A DNA stretch of 64,000 bases from Ignatzschineria ureiclastica (GTDB lineage Bacteria > Pseudomonadota > Gammaproteobacteria > Cardiobacteriales > Wohlfahrtiimonadaceae). Positions 17,009 to 28,200 of the stretch are shown in pieces. A program made the position numbers and the translations under genes. How positions within the stretch are numbered: position 1 is the first letter of the stretch; the number at the start of each line of letters is the position of its first letter. The notes under the pieces were generated by a model. The model saw only the letters and a list, made by a program, of their open reading frames with translations. It was not told the DNA's origin and made no database searches. Where the stretch lies: positions 350,944 through 414,943 of the forward strand of contig NZ_QEWQ01000004.1 of assembly GCF_003121845.1 (NCBI RefSeq), read 5' to 3'.

Positions 17009-18310
17009 ATGCAATCCATTGACCTGAACTTTGACCAACGCCATATTTGGCACCCCTATACTTCGATGAGTGAACCGCTTCCCTGCTATCCTGTTGTTTC
17101 TGCAGAAGGAACATCTCTATTCCTGGAAGATGGAAGAAGCTTAGTTGATGGAATGTCTTCCTGGTGGGCGGTATTACATGGTTATAATCATCCCGTCATT
17201 AATGCGGCCATAGAAGCGCAATTACACCAAGTATCCCATGTCATGTTTGGCGGTATTACTCATCAGCCGGCGATTGATCTTGTTAAAAAATTAGTTGATT
17301 TAACGCCGGAAGCACTCGAGTGTGTTTTTTTAGCAGATTCCGGTTCAGTCGCTGTAGAAGTGGCCTTAAAAATGGCTTTTCAATATTGGCATGCCCGTGG
17401 TGAAAAGCGCCATCGTGTGCTCTCCCTCTCTCATGCCTATCATGGTGATACTTTTGGTGCGATGGCAGTTTGTGATCCTAGCAACTCAATGCATTCACTC
17501 TATGGAGATTATCTGCCCAATCACCTTTTTGCCGAGCCTTTTACCGTAGGCTTTGAAGATCAATGGCAAGAATCCGCAGGTGATCACTTAAAATCTCTCT
17601 TTAAAGCGCATCATCAGGAGCTCTTTGCCGTTATTATTGAGCCTATTGTTCAAGGTGCCGGCGGAATGCGTTTTTATCACCCTAATTATCTCAAGCTACT
17701 ACGAGCGCTTTGTGATCAATATGAAATTCCCCTTATTGCCGATGAGATCGCAACAGGATTTGGCCGAACAGGACGATTTTTTGCTTGTGAGCATGCCGGC
17801 ATTGTACCCGATATCCTCTGTCTTGGAAAAGCACTCACCGGCGGCTATTTAACGCTCTCAGCAGTACTAACAACTCGCCATATCGCCGATACCATTAGCA
17901 ATGGGGATGCAAAATGTTTTATGCATGGCCCAACCTTTATGGGTAATCCTCTTGCTTGCGCTGCGGCAAATGCCAGCCTAACATTATTAACCGATAACGA
18001 TTGGCAAACCCAAGTTTCCCATATCGAATCTAAGCTAAAAACAGCACTCTATCCGCTTAAAAACAATCCTCATATTCGAGATGTTCGAGTCTTAGGTGCA
18101 ATTGGTGTGATTGAGCTACATCACCCTGTAAACCAGGCTAAAATTCAGCAATATTTTGTAGAAAAAGGTGTATGGATTCGGCCCTTTAATCGACTAGTCT
18201 ATATCATGCCACCTTTTGTAATCTGTGATGAAGCCCTCGCACAATTAACTGATTCCTTAGTACAATTGCTCAGTCGAGATGATTTTACCGATTTTATTAA
18301 GCCCGAATAA
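17009..18310 (+). CDS. bioA: adenosylmethionine-8-amino-7-oxononanoate aminotransferase BioA
   Basis: Transaminates 8-amino-7-oxononanoate with SAM as amino donor to give diaminopelargonate. 433 aa. Diagnostic segments: IWHPYTSM, the WW pair in DGMSSWWAVLHGYNHP, SHAYHGDTFGAMA, DEIATGFGRTG and the PLP lysine in LCLGKALTGGYL. Transcribed away from bioF; followed 117 nt later by an alpha/beta hydrolase on the same strand. Confidence 0.96.
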   Translation: MQSIDLNFDQRHIWHPYTSMSEPLPCYPVVSAEGTSLFLEDGRSLVDGMSSWWAVLHGYNHPVINAAIEAQLHQVSHVMFGGITHQPAIDLVKKLVDLTPEALECVFLADSGSVAVEVALKMAFQYWHARGEKRHRVLSLSHAYHGDTFGAMAVCDPSNSMHSLYGDYLPNHLFAEPFTVGFEDQWQESAGDHLKSLFKAHHQELFAVIIEPIVQGAGGMRFYHPNYLKLLRALCDQYEIPLIADEIATGFGRTGRFFACEHAGIVPDILCLGKALTGGYLTLSAVLTTRHIADTISNGDAKCFMHGPTFMGNPLACAAANASLTLLTDNDWQTQVSHIESKLKTALYPLKNNPHIRDVRVLGAIGVIELHHPVNQAKIQQYFVEKGVWIRPFNRLVYIMPPFVICDEALAQLTDSLVQLLSRDDFTDFIKPE

Positions 18311-18427
18311 AATCAACAGCTGACCTAAAGTCAATCTCATAAATTTAATCAATGCAGCCACATTCAAATCAATCTTGGTAACGTTCACTCAGCCTTGATT
18401 AAGAATATTTAAAAAAGATTTCAACTT

Positions 18428-19339
18428 ATGTCCACTCAAAGCACAACAAAAACGCAGCAATTATCGATTTTGCATCGAGATGAAGAAGTCACGCTCACCT
18501 ATGATCATACGCTACCAACGTCATCACCAAGAGATAGAGAACGTCCGCGTCTTCTTTTTCTGCATGGGATCTTAGGCGACCGGAGAACTTGGCAAGATTA
18601 TCCGCAATATTTCCCAGAACATGAAATAATCGCCTTAACACAATGGGGATTTGGCAAAGGGGGAGAACGAGATCAACCCCTCGATACTCAAGAGAGTGCC
18701 GAGACATTATGCGCCTTTTGTCGTGCTCTTAATGAGCAAGAAAATACGCCTCATCGCCCGTTTATTATCGTAGCCTGGTCTTATGCTTGTCATGTCGCAC
18801 TCCTAGCAGCATTGGAAGCTCCGACCCTTTTTCAACAATTAATTCTTTATGAACTCATCATTCCAAGCTATGGAATGGATCAAGCGATACACACTGAATT
18901 TACTCAAGATCTCACCAAAATGATGAGCCCGATCATTCGCGCGACTCGCCGGAAAAAGAGCGCATTAGCTATTGATTATTTTATTGCCGCTTGCAAGAAT
19001 CTACCGGAAACAGATACTAAAGAACCGAGTTATGGTCTTATGAATCAATCTGAAGCCTTACAAATCATCAAGCAAGAAAATGATTATACCCTTGCTAAAT
19101 TACTCAATCAGAATGAACCACCAGAGATAAGTGCAGAATCCTTAAAAACACTTCACCAACAAGTTCCGATCACCATTCTCTGGGGCGAAAACTCCCGAAC
19201 CATTTTTCAACTAAGCTCCAAAACAGCCGCTAAAGCCATCGAACAAATCGGGGGCGAAATCCCCAATGTCGATCATCTATTACCGGAAGAAGATGTGGTG
19301 AGGTTTAGTGAGATTGTTAAACACTCTCTTCTCGAATAA
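18428..19339 (+). CDS. alpha/beta hydrolase, candidate pimeloyl-ACP methyl ester esterase
   Basis: 303 aa with the hydrolase order LLFLHGILGDRRTWQDY (oxyanion loop, 42-58), ALTQWGFGKGG (69-79), nucleophile elbow VAWSYACHVAL (115-125, S118), a WGEN segment (252-255) and the terminal histidine H283 in NVDHLLPEED. The elbow is A-W-S-Y-A where BioH has G-W-S-L-G. The WGExD acid position is Ser or Asn, so the acid may be E254 or lie elsewhere. Its position behind bioA, with BioC in the same cluster, suggests it frees pimeloyl-ACP from its methyl ester. That is inferred from context; it is not a close BioH copy. Confidence 0.65.
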   Translation: MSTQSTTKTQQLSILHRDEEVTLTYDHTLPTSSPRDRERPRLLFLHGILGDRRTWQDYPQYFPEHEIIALTQWGFGKGGERDQPLDTQESAETLCAFCRALNEQENTPHRPFIIVAWSYACHVALLAALEAPTLFQQLILYELIIPSYGMDQAIHTEFTQDLTKMMSPIIRATRRKKSALAIDYFIAACKNLPETDTKEPSYGLMNQSEALQIIKQENDYTLAKLLNQNEPPEISAESLKTLHQQVPITILWGENSRTIFQLSSKTAAKAIEQIGGEIPNVDHLLPEEDVVRFSEIVKHSLLE

Positions 19340-19346
19340 ATACTTT

Positions 19347-19511
19347 TATAATAAATTGGTCTAAGAGAAATCATTATAAGTCGCTAGTGTGGGATTTTAA
19401 AAAAACCTAAAACTGTACTAAATAACATTTGCAAGATGCCGGATAGAACTGTTTTCTCGTCTCGATCAATCGATCCACTGGCATTTGGATAATGCTTATT
19501 TTGAACCGATA
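19347..19511 (-). mobile_element. Correia-like miniature element, copy B (long form, reverse orientation, one end decayed)
   Basis: Reads TATAATAAATTGGTCTAAGA at the left, then the reverse of the long-form interior (GTCGCTAGTGTGGGATTTTAA) and TTGCAAGATGCCGGATAG, and ends in GCTTATTTTGAACCGATA. The final TTACTATA expected from the other copies is replaced by the A run of the adjacent terminator. It lies between the alpha/beta hydrolase and convergent purH. Confidence 0.75.
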
Positions 19512-19544
19512 AAAAAACCGGAGAGCCATTCCTCTCCGGTTTTT
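19511..19544. terminator. bidirectional terminator between the biotin and purine clusters
   Basis: Thirteen-pair perfect stem AAAAACCGGAGAG / CTCTCCGGTTTTT with a 6-nt loop and T runs on both strands. It ends the purine operon (minus) and the bioA-hydrolase unit (plus), and abuts repeat copy B. Confidence 0.92.
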
Positions 19545-19690
19545 GTTGACCTTAATTCATTCGTTGTCATTAGGAGTTACTAAAGCACCACACTATAAAG
19601 CAACATCTCAATGACGTGATGATGAATTAAGGGTTCCTCCAAAATCATTTCTGACTATTAAATGTTTGATTACTCTAATTGAGTATTGAT

Positions 19691-21232
19691 TTAGTGTTTG
19701 AAATGGCGTACGCCGGTGAAGACCATTGCAATGCCATATTGATTAGCAACATCTATTGATTCTTGGTCTTTAATAGAACCGCCTGGTTGAATCACTGCTT
19801 TAATCCCTGCTTTTGCCGCATTTTCTAAGGTATCTGGCATTGGGAAAAATGCATCTGATGCTAAAACATTACCTTTAGCCGCTTCACCTGCTTGATCAAG
19901 GGCAATCTGTGCAGCGCCCACGCGATTCATCTGCCCTGCACCTACACCCAGCGTTTGTCCCTCTTTTGCCACAACAATCGCGTTTGATTTCACATGCTTC
20001 ACAATTTTCCAAGCAAAGAGTAGAGCCTCCATCTCTTCAGCTGTTGGCTGACGATCAGTTACTACAGTGAAACTCTCTGGATCAATCACAGCGCGATCTA
20101 AAGTTTGGACTAATAAACCACCATTCACTGCAGTTGTTGTAACCTTCTCTGCCATACGCTCTTCTTGAGGATTATTTTCTAATAGACGAATATTTTTCTT
20201 CGCCATGAGGATCGCTTTCGCTTCTTCTGTGAAGCTAGGTGCAATAATAATCTCTAGGAAAATCTCACTCATCTTTTCAGCGGTTGCCGCATCAACCGTC
20301 TGGTTCGTTGCAATGATGCCACCAAAGATAGAAGTGGGATCTGCTTCATACGCGCGATTCCATGCTTCTAATAAAGTTGCCCCTAAACCCACGCCGCAAG
20401 GATTCATATGTTTGACCGCTACTACAACGGGTTCTTGGAATTCCAACATAATATTGATTGCTGCATTAGCATCTTGAATATTATTATATGAGAGTTCTTT
20501 ACCATGGATTTGTGTTGCGTGTGCAAGCGAGTTATTTTGCGCAAGTGGGGTTCTATAAAAGGCCGCTTCCTGATGAGGATTTTCACCATAACGCAAACCT
20601 TGTTGTTTCTCATAAGTGAGCGTTAATTTCTCAGGAAATTGATCGCCAATTTCATTCGCAAAATATTGCGCAATGAGCGCATCATAAGCCGCAGTGGTTT
20701 GATACACTTTCAAGGCTAAACGCTGACGTGTTGCAAAAGTAGTATCACCATTCGCTTTAAGCTCAGCAAGCACAATAGCGTAATCATTAGGATCGGTAAT
20801 CACTGTAACCGACTCATGATTTTTAGCTGCACTACGCAACATTGAGGGACCACCAATATCGATATTTTCAATGGCTTCATCATAGCGCACCCCAGGTTTT
20901 GAAATGGTCTCTTTGAACGGATAGAGATTCACAACCACCATATCGATATATTCAATACCATTATCAGTCATCGCTTTGGTATGAACATCATTCCCTCGTA
21001 CAGAGAGTAATCCGCCATGCACCATTGGATGAAGTGTTTTTACTCGGCCATCCATAATTTCAGGAAAGCCTGTGATATCGGAAATATCCTTGACGGCAAT
21101 CCCTGCATCACTAATGGCTTTTTTAGTACCCCCCGTTGAGATAAGTTCAAAGCCAAGTGCTACTAATTCGGCTGCAAATTCGGTAATCCCTGCTTTATCA
21201 CTCACACTTAAAAGCGCGCGTCGTTTCGTCAT
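19691..21232 (-). CDS. purH: AICAR transformylase / IMP cyclohydrolase PurH
   Basis: Bifunctional enzyme for the last two steps to IMP. 513 aa. The N-terminal cyclohydrolase domain has [23 protein letters not shown] and [12 protein letters not shown]. The C-terminal transformylase has the catalytic KH in [20 protein letters not shown], and SDAFFPMPD towards the end. Last gene of the purine cluster; separated from purN by 319 bp, so it may have its own promoter. Confidence 0.97.
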   Translation of the reverse strand: MTKRRALLSVSDKAGITEFAAELVALGFELISTGGTKKAISDAGIAVKDISDITGFPEIMDGRVKTLHPMVHGGLLSVRGNDVHTKAMTDNGIEYIDMVVVNLYPFKETISKPGVRYDEAIENIDIGGPSMLRSAAKNHESVTVITDPNDYAIVLAELKANGDTTFATRQRLALKVYQTTAAYDALIAQYFANEIGDQFPEKLTLTYEKQQGLRYGENPHQEAAFYRTPLAQNNSLAHATQIHGKELSYNNIQDANAAINIMLEFQEPVVVAVKHMNPCGVGLGATLLEAWNRAYEADPTSIFGGIIATNQTVDAATAEKMSEIFLEIIIAPSFTEEAKAILMAKKNIRLLENNPQEERMAEKVTTTAVNGGLLVQTLDRAVIDPESFTVVTDRQPTAEEMEALLFAWKIVKHVKSNAIVVAKEGQTLGVGAGQMNRVGAAQIALDQAGEAAKGNVLASDAFFPMPDTLENAAKAGIKAVIQPGGSIKDQESIDVANQYGIAMVFTGVRHFKH

Positions 21233-21496
21233 GATCTACTCTGTCCTTTTCATTAACAATGTTCAATAATCGCAATAACAACGACATAGTTATACTGATC
21301 CGATGAAGTGAATACCTCATCAGGACAATCTCACTATATCCTAAAGTGCTACTCTCTATTTTCACTCTCTCAAAGAAATACTCTTTTAAAGAGTGTTTTA
21401 CCTAACTCAGATCTATTTGAGACCCTTTTAAATGATAGATATCTCTCTATATTCTCCTAGTCTCTAGAAGCTATTTCGAGAGATACCTTTTTAATC

Positions 21497-21528
21497 AATC
21501 TCTTAATCTCTTAATCTCTTAATCTCTT
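21497..21528 (-). repeat. (AATCTCTT)x4 microsatellite upstream of purH
   Basis: Four perfect tandem copies of an 8-bp unit in the 319-bp purN-purH gap (21233-21551). The rest of the gap is rich in TCTCT-type pyrimidine runs without a clear promoter. The 8-bp array is outside coding sequence, so copy number changes could only affect transcription or leader structure. Confidence 0.85.
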
Positions 21529-21551
21529 AATTTGCGATAAATTCTTCAGGA

Positions 21552-22118
21552 TTAATCTGCAAATAAGAGTGCCAAGGTCTGCGGGTAGAGCCGATGTTCT
21601 ACATGATGAACCATCTGTAATACTTCATCTAGTTGCTCTCTACCGGTCAATTGAATCGCCTCTTGTGCAATGAGCTCTCCTGTATCCATTCCCTCATCTA
21701 CATAATGAATAGAGACACCCACTTGGCGTTCGCCCGCTTCAATCGCCTGCTCAACCGCATCTTTCCCCTTATAAGCTGGCAATAATGAGGGATGAATATT
21801 AATAATATGCATTGGATACGCCTCTAAAAGCGTTGAACCCAATAACCGCATATATCCGGCAAGAATCACCCACTCAACATTTGCGTGTTTGAGCTTTGAT
21901 ACAATCATCGATTCATAATCTGCCTTAGAAGCAAACTCTTTAGCCGTAAAAACGAAGGTTGAAATTCCTCTCTTCTCTGCCTTCTCAATGACTTTCGCAT
22001 GCTTTTGATCGCACACTAGCAATTGAATTTCGGCCTTTAATCGACCATCATCAATGGCTTGTGCTAATGCATCAAAATTAGAACCGGTGCCAGAGGCAAA
22101 AATCGCAATTTTCTTCAT
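21552..22118 (-). CDS. purN: phosphoribosylglycinamide formyltransferase PurN
   Basis: Transfers formyl from 10-formyl-THF to GAR. 188 aa, slightly shorter than E. coli PurN. Active-site motifs: FASGTGSNFDAL at the N-terminus, NIHPSLLPAYKG with the catalytic Asn and His, and HYVDEGMDTG with the Asp. The start overlaps the purM stop by one base, typical of tight coupling. Confidence 0.96.
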   Translation of the reverse strand: MKKIAIFASGTGSNFDALAQAIDDGRLKAEIQLLVCDQKHAKVIEKAEKRGISTFVFTAKEFASKADYESMIVSKLKHANVEWVILAGYMRLLGSTLLEAYPMHIINIHPSLLPAYKGKDAVEQAIEAGERQVGVSIHYVDEGMDTGELIAQEAIQLTGREQLDEVLQMVHHVEHRLYPQTLALLFAD

Positions 22119-23128
22119 TATTGAATCTCAATTTGGCCGGTTTCAGTAATTTCACCAATGAGTGAAGCATTTGGTAATAGTGCGAGTGTCGCAGCTACAT
22201 CATCAGGATTAACGACAATCATATAACCAATACCCATATTAAAAACAGTGAACATCTCTTTATCAGAAATACCTGCTTTCGCTTGTAGGAATGGGAAGAT
22301 TGCCGGTGGTGTCCAAGTAGATGCCTTAAATTTTGCACCCATCCCCTCCGGCAACATTCGTGGCACATTCTCGTAGAAACCACCGCCGGTAATATGCGCC
22401 ATCGCATTTACTTTCACTGATTGAAGTAAGTTAAGCACCGGTGCGACATAGATCTCTGTAGGCGTTAATAACACTTCACCCAACGGTTTATCAAACCCTT
22501 CATATTGTGTATGAAGATCTAAATTTTGCTCCTTGATAATATGGCGGACTAGTGAAAAGCCATTACTATGAACGCCACTTGAGGGGAGCCCTATAATTTG
22601 ATCTCCAACTTTGACATTAGCTTTATTCACGCGCGCATCTTTTTCCACAACACCCACTGCAAATCCAGCAATATCATATTCACCATCTTGATAGAAACCC
22701 GGCATTTCTGCTGTTTCCCCACCTAACAGTGCGGCACCCGATAATTTAGAACCTTCAGCAACCCCTTTTACAATCGCTTCGATTTGTGCAGGATCATTTT
22801 TACCACAAGCAATATAGTCGAGGAAGAAGAGCGGCTCTGCCCCTTGTGTTAAGATATCATTCACACACATTGCAACGGCATCGATTCCTATCGTATCGTG
22901 GATATCCATATCAAAGGCTAACTTGAGTTTAGTCCCAACACCATCAGTGCCAGAAACAAGCACCGGTTTTTGGTAGTTGAGTTCAGAGAGATCAAAAGAC
23001 CCACCAAAATCCCCAAAGATATCCATTGCACCTAAACGCATTGTACTCGCAACATGCTTTTTGATACGTGCTACTGATTCATAGCCAGCCTCTAAATTCA
23101 CGCCGGCTTCTTTATATAATTGACTCAT
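22118..23128 (-). CDS. purM: phosphoribosylformylglycinamidine cyclo-ligase PurM (AIR synthetase)
   Basis: Closes the imidazole ring using ATP. 336 aa. Motifs: SGTDGVGTKLKLAF, DAVAMCVNDILTQGAEPLFFLDYIA, LGGETAEMPGFY and HITGGGFYENVPRML. The ATG directly abuts the purF stop, and its own stop overlaps purN. Confidence 0.97.
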   Translation of the reverse strand: MSQLYKEAGVNLEAGYESVARIKKHVASTMRLGAMDIFGDFGGSFDLSELNYQKPVLVSGTDGVGTKLKLAFDMDIHDTIGIDAVAMCVNDILTQGAEPLFFLDYIACGKNDPAQIEAIVKGVAEGSKLSGAALLGGETAEMPGFYQDGEYDIAGFAVGVVEKDARVNKANVKVGDQIIGLPSSGVHSNGFSLVRHIIKEQNLDLHTQYEGFDKPLGEVLLTPTEIYVAPVLNLLQSVKVNAMAHITGGGFYENVPRMLPEGMGAKFKASTWTPPAIFPFLQAKAGISDKEMFTVFNMGIGYMIVVNPDDVAATLALLPNASLIGEITETGQIEIQ

Positions 23129-24529
23129 TTATGCCTCATTAAACTGAATATTAGTTGGATAATGGTTGGTAAAACAGCCTAAGCAAAGACCACAATTCAC
23201 GCCACGACTCTCTGAATGACCGGTTGCGCGGATCAGTCCTTCTGGACTTAAAAATGCAAGGGAATCCACATCGATAAATTGTCGCATCTCTTCTACCGTT
23301 TGATAATGTTGTGCCAATAGTTCTCGAGGATTTGTGGCATCCACACCATAGTAGCAAGGATATTTGAAGATAGGCGATGATACGCGCATATGGATCTCTT
23401 TCGCCCCTGCGGTACGAAGCAATGCTGCAATACGCTTACTCGTAGTACCTCGCACAATCGAGTCATCAATGAGAATCACACGCTTATTCTTCACAATACT
23501 ACTAATTGCCGAGATCTTCATTCGCACACCCCGTTCCCGAAGTTCTTGTGTCGGTTGAATAAAGGTACGACCAATATAACGATTCTTAATCAATCCCATC
23601 TCATTTGGCAATCCTGAAGCTTCAGCATACCCCACTGCTGCCGAAATACTTGAATCAGGAACTCCGATGACAATATCTGCATCAATATGGGCTTCTTTAA
23701 AGAGCTCAACGCCGCTTCTTTTACGAACCGCATGAACGTTCTTCCCTTCTAAATCACTATCAGGGCGTGAGAAGTAGACATATTCCATCATACAGAGCGC
23801 ATGAGTTCTCTTTGTCTCTAAAAAGCTTGAGATCACCTCATTATTCTGAATCGTAATCACCTCACCGGGTTCCACATCGCGTACAAACTCCGCACCCACA
23901 ATATCAAAAGCACACGTTTCTGAGGCAAAGACATAACCGCCATTAGGCATTTTCCCCATTGATAGCGGGCGAATTCCATGCGGATCTCTAGCAATATAGA
24001 GGCCGCTATTGTGCAAGACAGTGTAACTATAAGCGCCTTCAATCTGCAATAAACTCGTCTTTAATCGCTCAAGGAAGCTTCCTTGACAACGGCGTAGAAG
24101 ATGCCCTAATAACTCTGTTTCACCCGATGAGTGAAATACACTGCCTTCTCGCTCTAAACGTACCTTTAATTCATCTGAATTAGTTAAAGCCCCATTAAAA
24201 GCGATCGCAATCGTTTCATCTGTGGTGCTTAATACAATAGGATGAGCATTCACAACACCCCGAGAGCTATTTGTCGGATAACGTACATGGCCAATGGCTA
24301 CACTTCCCTCTAAACTCTGTAATTTTTTGGGATCAGCAAAGACTTCTGTTAATAGGCCTTCCCCCTTTACACAGATAATACGACCATCCTCTGTTAAAGT
24401 GGCAATCCCGGCACTCTCTTGGCCACGATGCTGTAGCGCATGTAGACCATAATAAGTGAGGGTTGCAGCTTCCATATTACCGGACACTGCAAAGACACCA
24501 CACTCTTCATTTAACTGTTTAAAACCCAT
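23129..24529 (-). CDS. purF: amidophosphoribosyltransferase PurF, propeptide and Fe-S type
   Basis: Commits PRPP to purine synthesis with glutamine as nitrogen donor. 466 aa. Unlike E. coli PurF, the catalytic cysteine is residue 10 (NEECGVFAV) behind a propeptide that must be removed, as in Bacillus subtilis. Candidate [4Fe-4S] ligands of the Bacillus type are present: HALCMMEYVYFSRP, YPCYYGVDA, and C449/C452 in CGLCLGCFTNHYP. The PRPP site VILIDDSIVRGTTS is intact. Its start overlaps the purC stop (TAATG). Oxygen sensitivity through the cluster is known for the Bacillus enzyme and inferred here. Confidence 0.95.
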   Translation of the reverse strand: MGFKQLNEECGVFAVSGNMEAATLTYYGLHALQHRGQESAGIATLTEDGRIICVKGEGLLTEVFADPKKLQSLEGSVAIGHVRYPTNSSRGVVNAHPIVLSTTDETIAIAFNGALTNSDELKVRLEREGSVFHSSGETELLGHLLRRCQGSFLERLKTSLLQIEGAYSYTVLHNSGLYIARDPHGIRPLSMGKMPNGGYVFASETCAFDIVGAEFVRDVEPGEVITIQNNEVISSFLETKRTHALCMMEYVYFSRPDSDLEGKNVHAVRKRSGVELFKEAHIDADIVIGVPDSSISAAVGYAEASGLPNEMGLIKNRYIGRTFIQPTQELRERGVRMKISAISSIVKNKRVILIDDSIVRGTTSKRIAALLRTAGAKEIHMRVSSPIFKYPCYYGVDATNPRELLAQHYQTVEEMRQFIDVDSLAFLSPEGLIRATGHSESRGVNCGLCLGCFTNHYPTNIQFNEA

Positions 24530-25236
24530 TACACACGATCCTTTAAGCGACGATGAATTTCCCGATACGCTTCAATCACATTGCCTAAATCTTGACGGAA
24601 ACGATCTTTGTCCAATTTACTATGTGTCTCTTTATCCCAAAGACGACAAGTATCAGGGCTAATCTCATCCGCAAGCACGATCTCACCTTGAGGATTACGT
24701 CCAAACTCCACTTTAAAATCCACAAGCGTAATGCCAATCTCATCAAATAATTGTTTAAGTAATGTGTTAATTTTACGTGCTTCGCTTGAGATTGTTGCGA
24801 TTTCAGCTTCTGTCGCTAACCCTAATGCTAAGGCATGGTCGGCATTAATGAGTGGGTCATTCAATTCATCTTTTTTGTAGCAAAATTCTAAAATCGGGGG
24901 ATTAAGCTCTGTTCCCTCTTTAATACCTAAACGGCTTGTTAATGAGCCGGTTGCCACATTACGCATAATCACTTCAAGTAATACGATATCAATTTTTTCA
25001 CATAACACATCACGTTCATTTACTTGTTTAATGAGATGTGTTTTGATCCCATTGGCGATGAGATAATCAAAAATCATGGTAGAAATCGCGGCATTCAAGA
25101 CACCCTTATCTTCAAATTGGGCTTTTTTCGCGCCATTACCAGCAGTTGCATCATCTTTATAGTGAATCAAAACCTCATTCGGATTATCTGTACTATAGAT
25201 CTGTTTTGCTTTGCCTTCATAAAGTAGTGTAGACAT
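24529..25236 (-). CDS. purC: SAICAR synthase PurC
   Basis: ATP-dependent coupling of CAIR with aspartate. About 235 aa. Begins MSTLLYEGKAKQIYST, with YKDDATAGNGAKK, VEFGRNPQGEIVLADEISPDTCRLWD further on. The start at 25236 has GAGGAG upstream; an in-frame TTG at 25251 gives a five-residue extension without support. Confidence 0.97.
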   Translation of the reverse strand: MSTLLYEGKAKQIYSTDNPNEVLIHYKDDATAGNGAKKAQFEDKGVLNAAISTMIFDYLIANGIKTHLIKQVNERDVLCEKIDIVLLEVIMRNVATGSLTSRLGIKEGTELNPPILEFCYKKDELNDPLINADHALALGLATEAEIATISSEARKINTLLKQLFDEIGITLVDFKVEFGRNPQGEIVLADEISPDTCRLWDKETHSKLDKDRFRQDLGNVIEAYREIHRRLKDRV

Positions 25237-25263
25237 TGTGTAACTCCTCAATTTAAAGATAGA

Positions 25264-28200
25264 TTAAAGGTGCTTGCTAGTAATATGCGAAACCGCATTT
25301 TCAAAAATCGTTTGATGTTTCCGTCCTGGAATATTGAGGAACAATCCTTCTTCATAACGCTCACTATGCGCCATTTTTCCAAGAATTTGCCCATTAGGGC
25401 TTGTGATCGCTTCAATGGCATACTGCGATACTGCAGGATTAAATGTCTGATCTAATGTTGCTCGTGATTTGTGATCTACATATTGTGCAGCGATCTGTCC
25501 ATTGGCTTGTAATGTCTGGAAAAGTTCTTCAGAAAGCATAACACGCCCTTCAAGCGCAGCAAATGGCAGAACATGTTGATCACCACAATTTAGCGAGCTA
25601 AACCAAGGTGCTGCATTATTAACAATCTCAGTAGTCACCATTTGCGATTTAAATTCACCGCAATGGTTGGTCGTCAGATAGAGTTTTTCCTCACTTTGCT
25701 GACTCTCTTGATCCCGATACTCTCCGTACGGTAATAATCCTGTTTTTACTAATGCATGAAAACCGGCATTAATTCCTAAGATTAATCCACCTTTGGCAAT
25801 AAAGGATTCAACGGCTTGACGAATATCCGCCCGTTGTAAGAAAAGTGCCATTGTCGAACCCGTTCCTGCTGGCTCTTCAGTGCTTGCAAAACCTGATGCA
25901 AGCGCTAAGATTTCAGCATTCTCTAAATGATCTATTAACTGCCGTACGGAACCGAGATAATCTGCTTCCGTTAAAAGTCGGATAGGCTGCATCAAAACTG
26001 CAGCTCCCGCTTTCTCAAAAGCACGCGCCATATCAAATTCACTATGTGTGCCTTCAAATACAGGAATCACAACCGTAGGTTTTACAGCTTCTAAGCGATT
26101 AATAATACCTTTAAGTGGCATTTTATTTACTTTAGGAATCAATCCTTCACTTTTAGCGTAAATAGGATAGATCTTCTCATAGCGATCTTCCGCAGCTGCT
26201 TGTAAGGTTGAACCTAAAATGGTGATCTGCCCATAATCAAAGCGGTACTCACTTAAAGTTGTACCAATAGCAATATACTCTTCTGATGAGGGTAATGCTC
26301 GACGAGTTGTAAATACAAAGGCTCCATATTGTGGTCTAAAGAGATCACGAGTGGATATATTCTCAATATTAGCGCCAATCCGATTACCAAAACTCATATA
26401 AGCTAAAGCTTCAGCAATACCGCCTTGTCGTACTGACATCGCAGCGTTAATCTGATATCGCTCATGAATGGCTTGGAATTGTGCAAAATTATGGGCTATA
26501 GCTTCAAAAGGTACTTGCCCCGTAACCTCTTCTTTAACCGGCAATACGTAGATATAATCACCACTCTCTTTAAATTCTGACGAGATAACAGCATCTGTTT
26601 GAATAGTCGTTACGGCAAAAGAGACTAAAGTCGGAGGTACATTGATCTCATCAAAGGACCCACTCATGCTATCTTTTCCGCCAATACTGGGTACATTAAA
26701 TGCTTTTTGTGCTGCCAAAGCCCCTAACAAAGCGGCGACAGGCTTACCAAATTTTTCTGGAATCCCATCTAATCGCTCAAAATATTCTTGGAAAGAGAGC
26801 CTTGCTTTCTGCGGATTACCTCCGGTTGCGACAATACGTGCAAGCGATTCAATAACCGCATAAGCTGCTCCATGGAAAGGCGACCAATCCCCCAAATAAG
26901 GATGATAACCATGGGCTAAGATAGTAGCTGTTTTCGTCTCTCCAGACTCTATTTGAATCTTTTGAAGCGAAACCTCGGCGGGTGTTGCCTGACATTTTCC
27001 ACCAAAAGGGAGTAAAACCGTTGAGCGCCCGAGTGTAGCATCAAATTTTTGATTCAGTCCTTTTTGACTAGCAATATTCTTATCAGCTAACAAAGTACGC
27101 CACGCTAACTCTAAATCATCCGTATTCGGTACTTGTAATAATGGTGAGGGCAAGTTGCTATCGATAACCTTAACAGCGGCCGTTTTACGAATACCATTGG
27201 TATCTAAGAAAGAACGGGCAATATCAACAACCTTCTCCCCTCTCCAACTAATGACCAAGCGAGGATCTTCAGTAATTTCTGCAACAATCACTGCTTCTAC
27301 AGATTCTTCTTGCGCTAATTCTATAAATCGCTTTGCATCTTTTGCGCTTACCACAACTGCCATTCGCTCTTGTGATTCTGAAATCGCTAAATCTGTTCCA
27401 TTTAAACCTGTATATTTTGTGGGTACTTGATCTAAATTCACCCAAACACCATCGGCCAATTCACCAATAGCAACCGAGACACCACCGGCTCCAAAATCAT
27501 TGGACTTTTTAATGAGTGTAGATGCTTCTTTCCGCCGAAATAAGCGAAGAATTTTGCGCTCTTCTGTTGCACAGCCTTTCTGTACATCTGTGCCAGCCTC
27601 CTCAAGCGTCTCTTCTGTCTGTACTTGCGATGACCCAGTAGCAGCGCCCACACCATCTCTCCCGGTCTTAGCCCCCACTAAAAGCACTAAATCCCCGGGT
27701 ATAGGCGTCGCTCGCACCACATGATCTTCTTTCACTGCGCCTACAACGGCTCCCAGTTCCATGCGCTTAGCGACAAATCCTGGATGAATATATTCTCGGG
27801 CAAATGTTGTAGTGCCTCCAATTTGATTAGCATAGTCACTATTACCTTGCGCTGCAACGCGGCTAATTCGACGTTGTGGAATTTTAGTTGCAAGCGTATC
27901 CTCTACAGGTTCTAAGATATTACCCGCTCCTGTAACTCTCATCGCTTGATAGACATAGGCACGTCCTGACAATGGATCTCGAATAGCGCCGCCTACGCAG
28001 GTATTTGCACCCCCATAAGGTTCAATTTCCGTTGGGTGATTATGGGTTTCATTCTTAAACATCAAGAGCCAAGATTGCGATTCACCATCTACATCTACTT
28101 GAATTCGTACAGAACAAGCATTCACCTCATCTGATAGCTCCATATCAGCTAATTCACCTGTTTGCCGTTGATAGCGTCCCATAATCGTCGCCATATCCAT

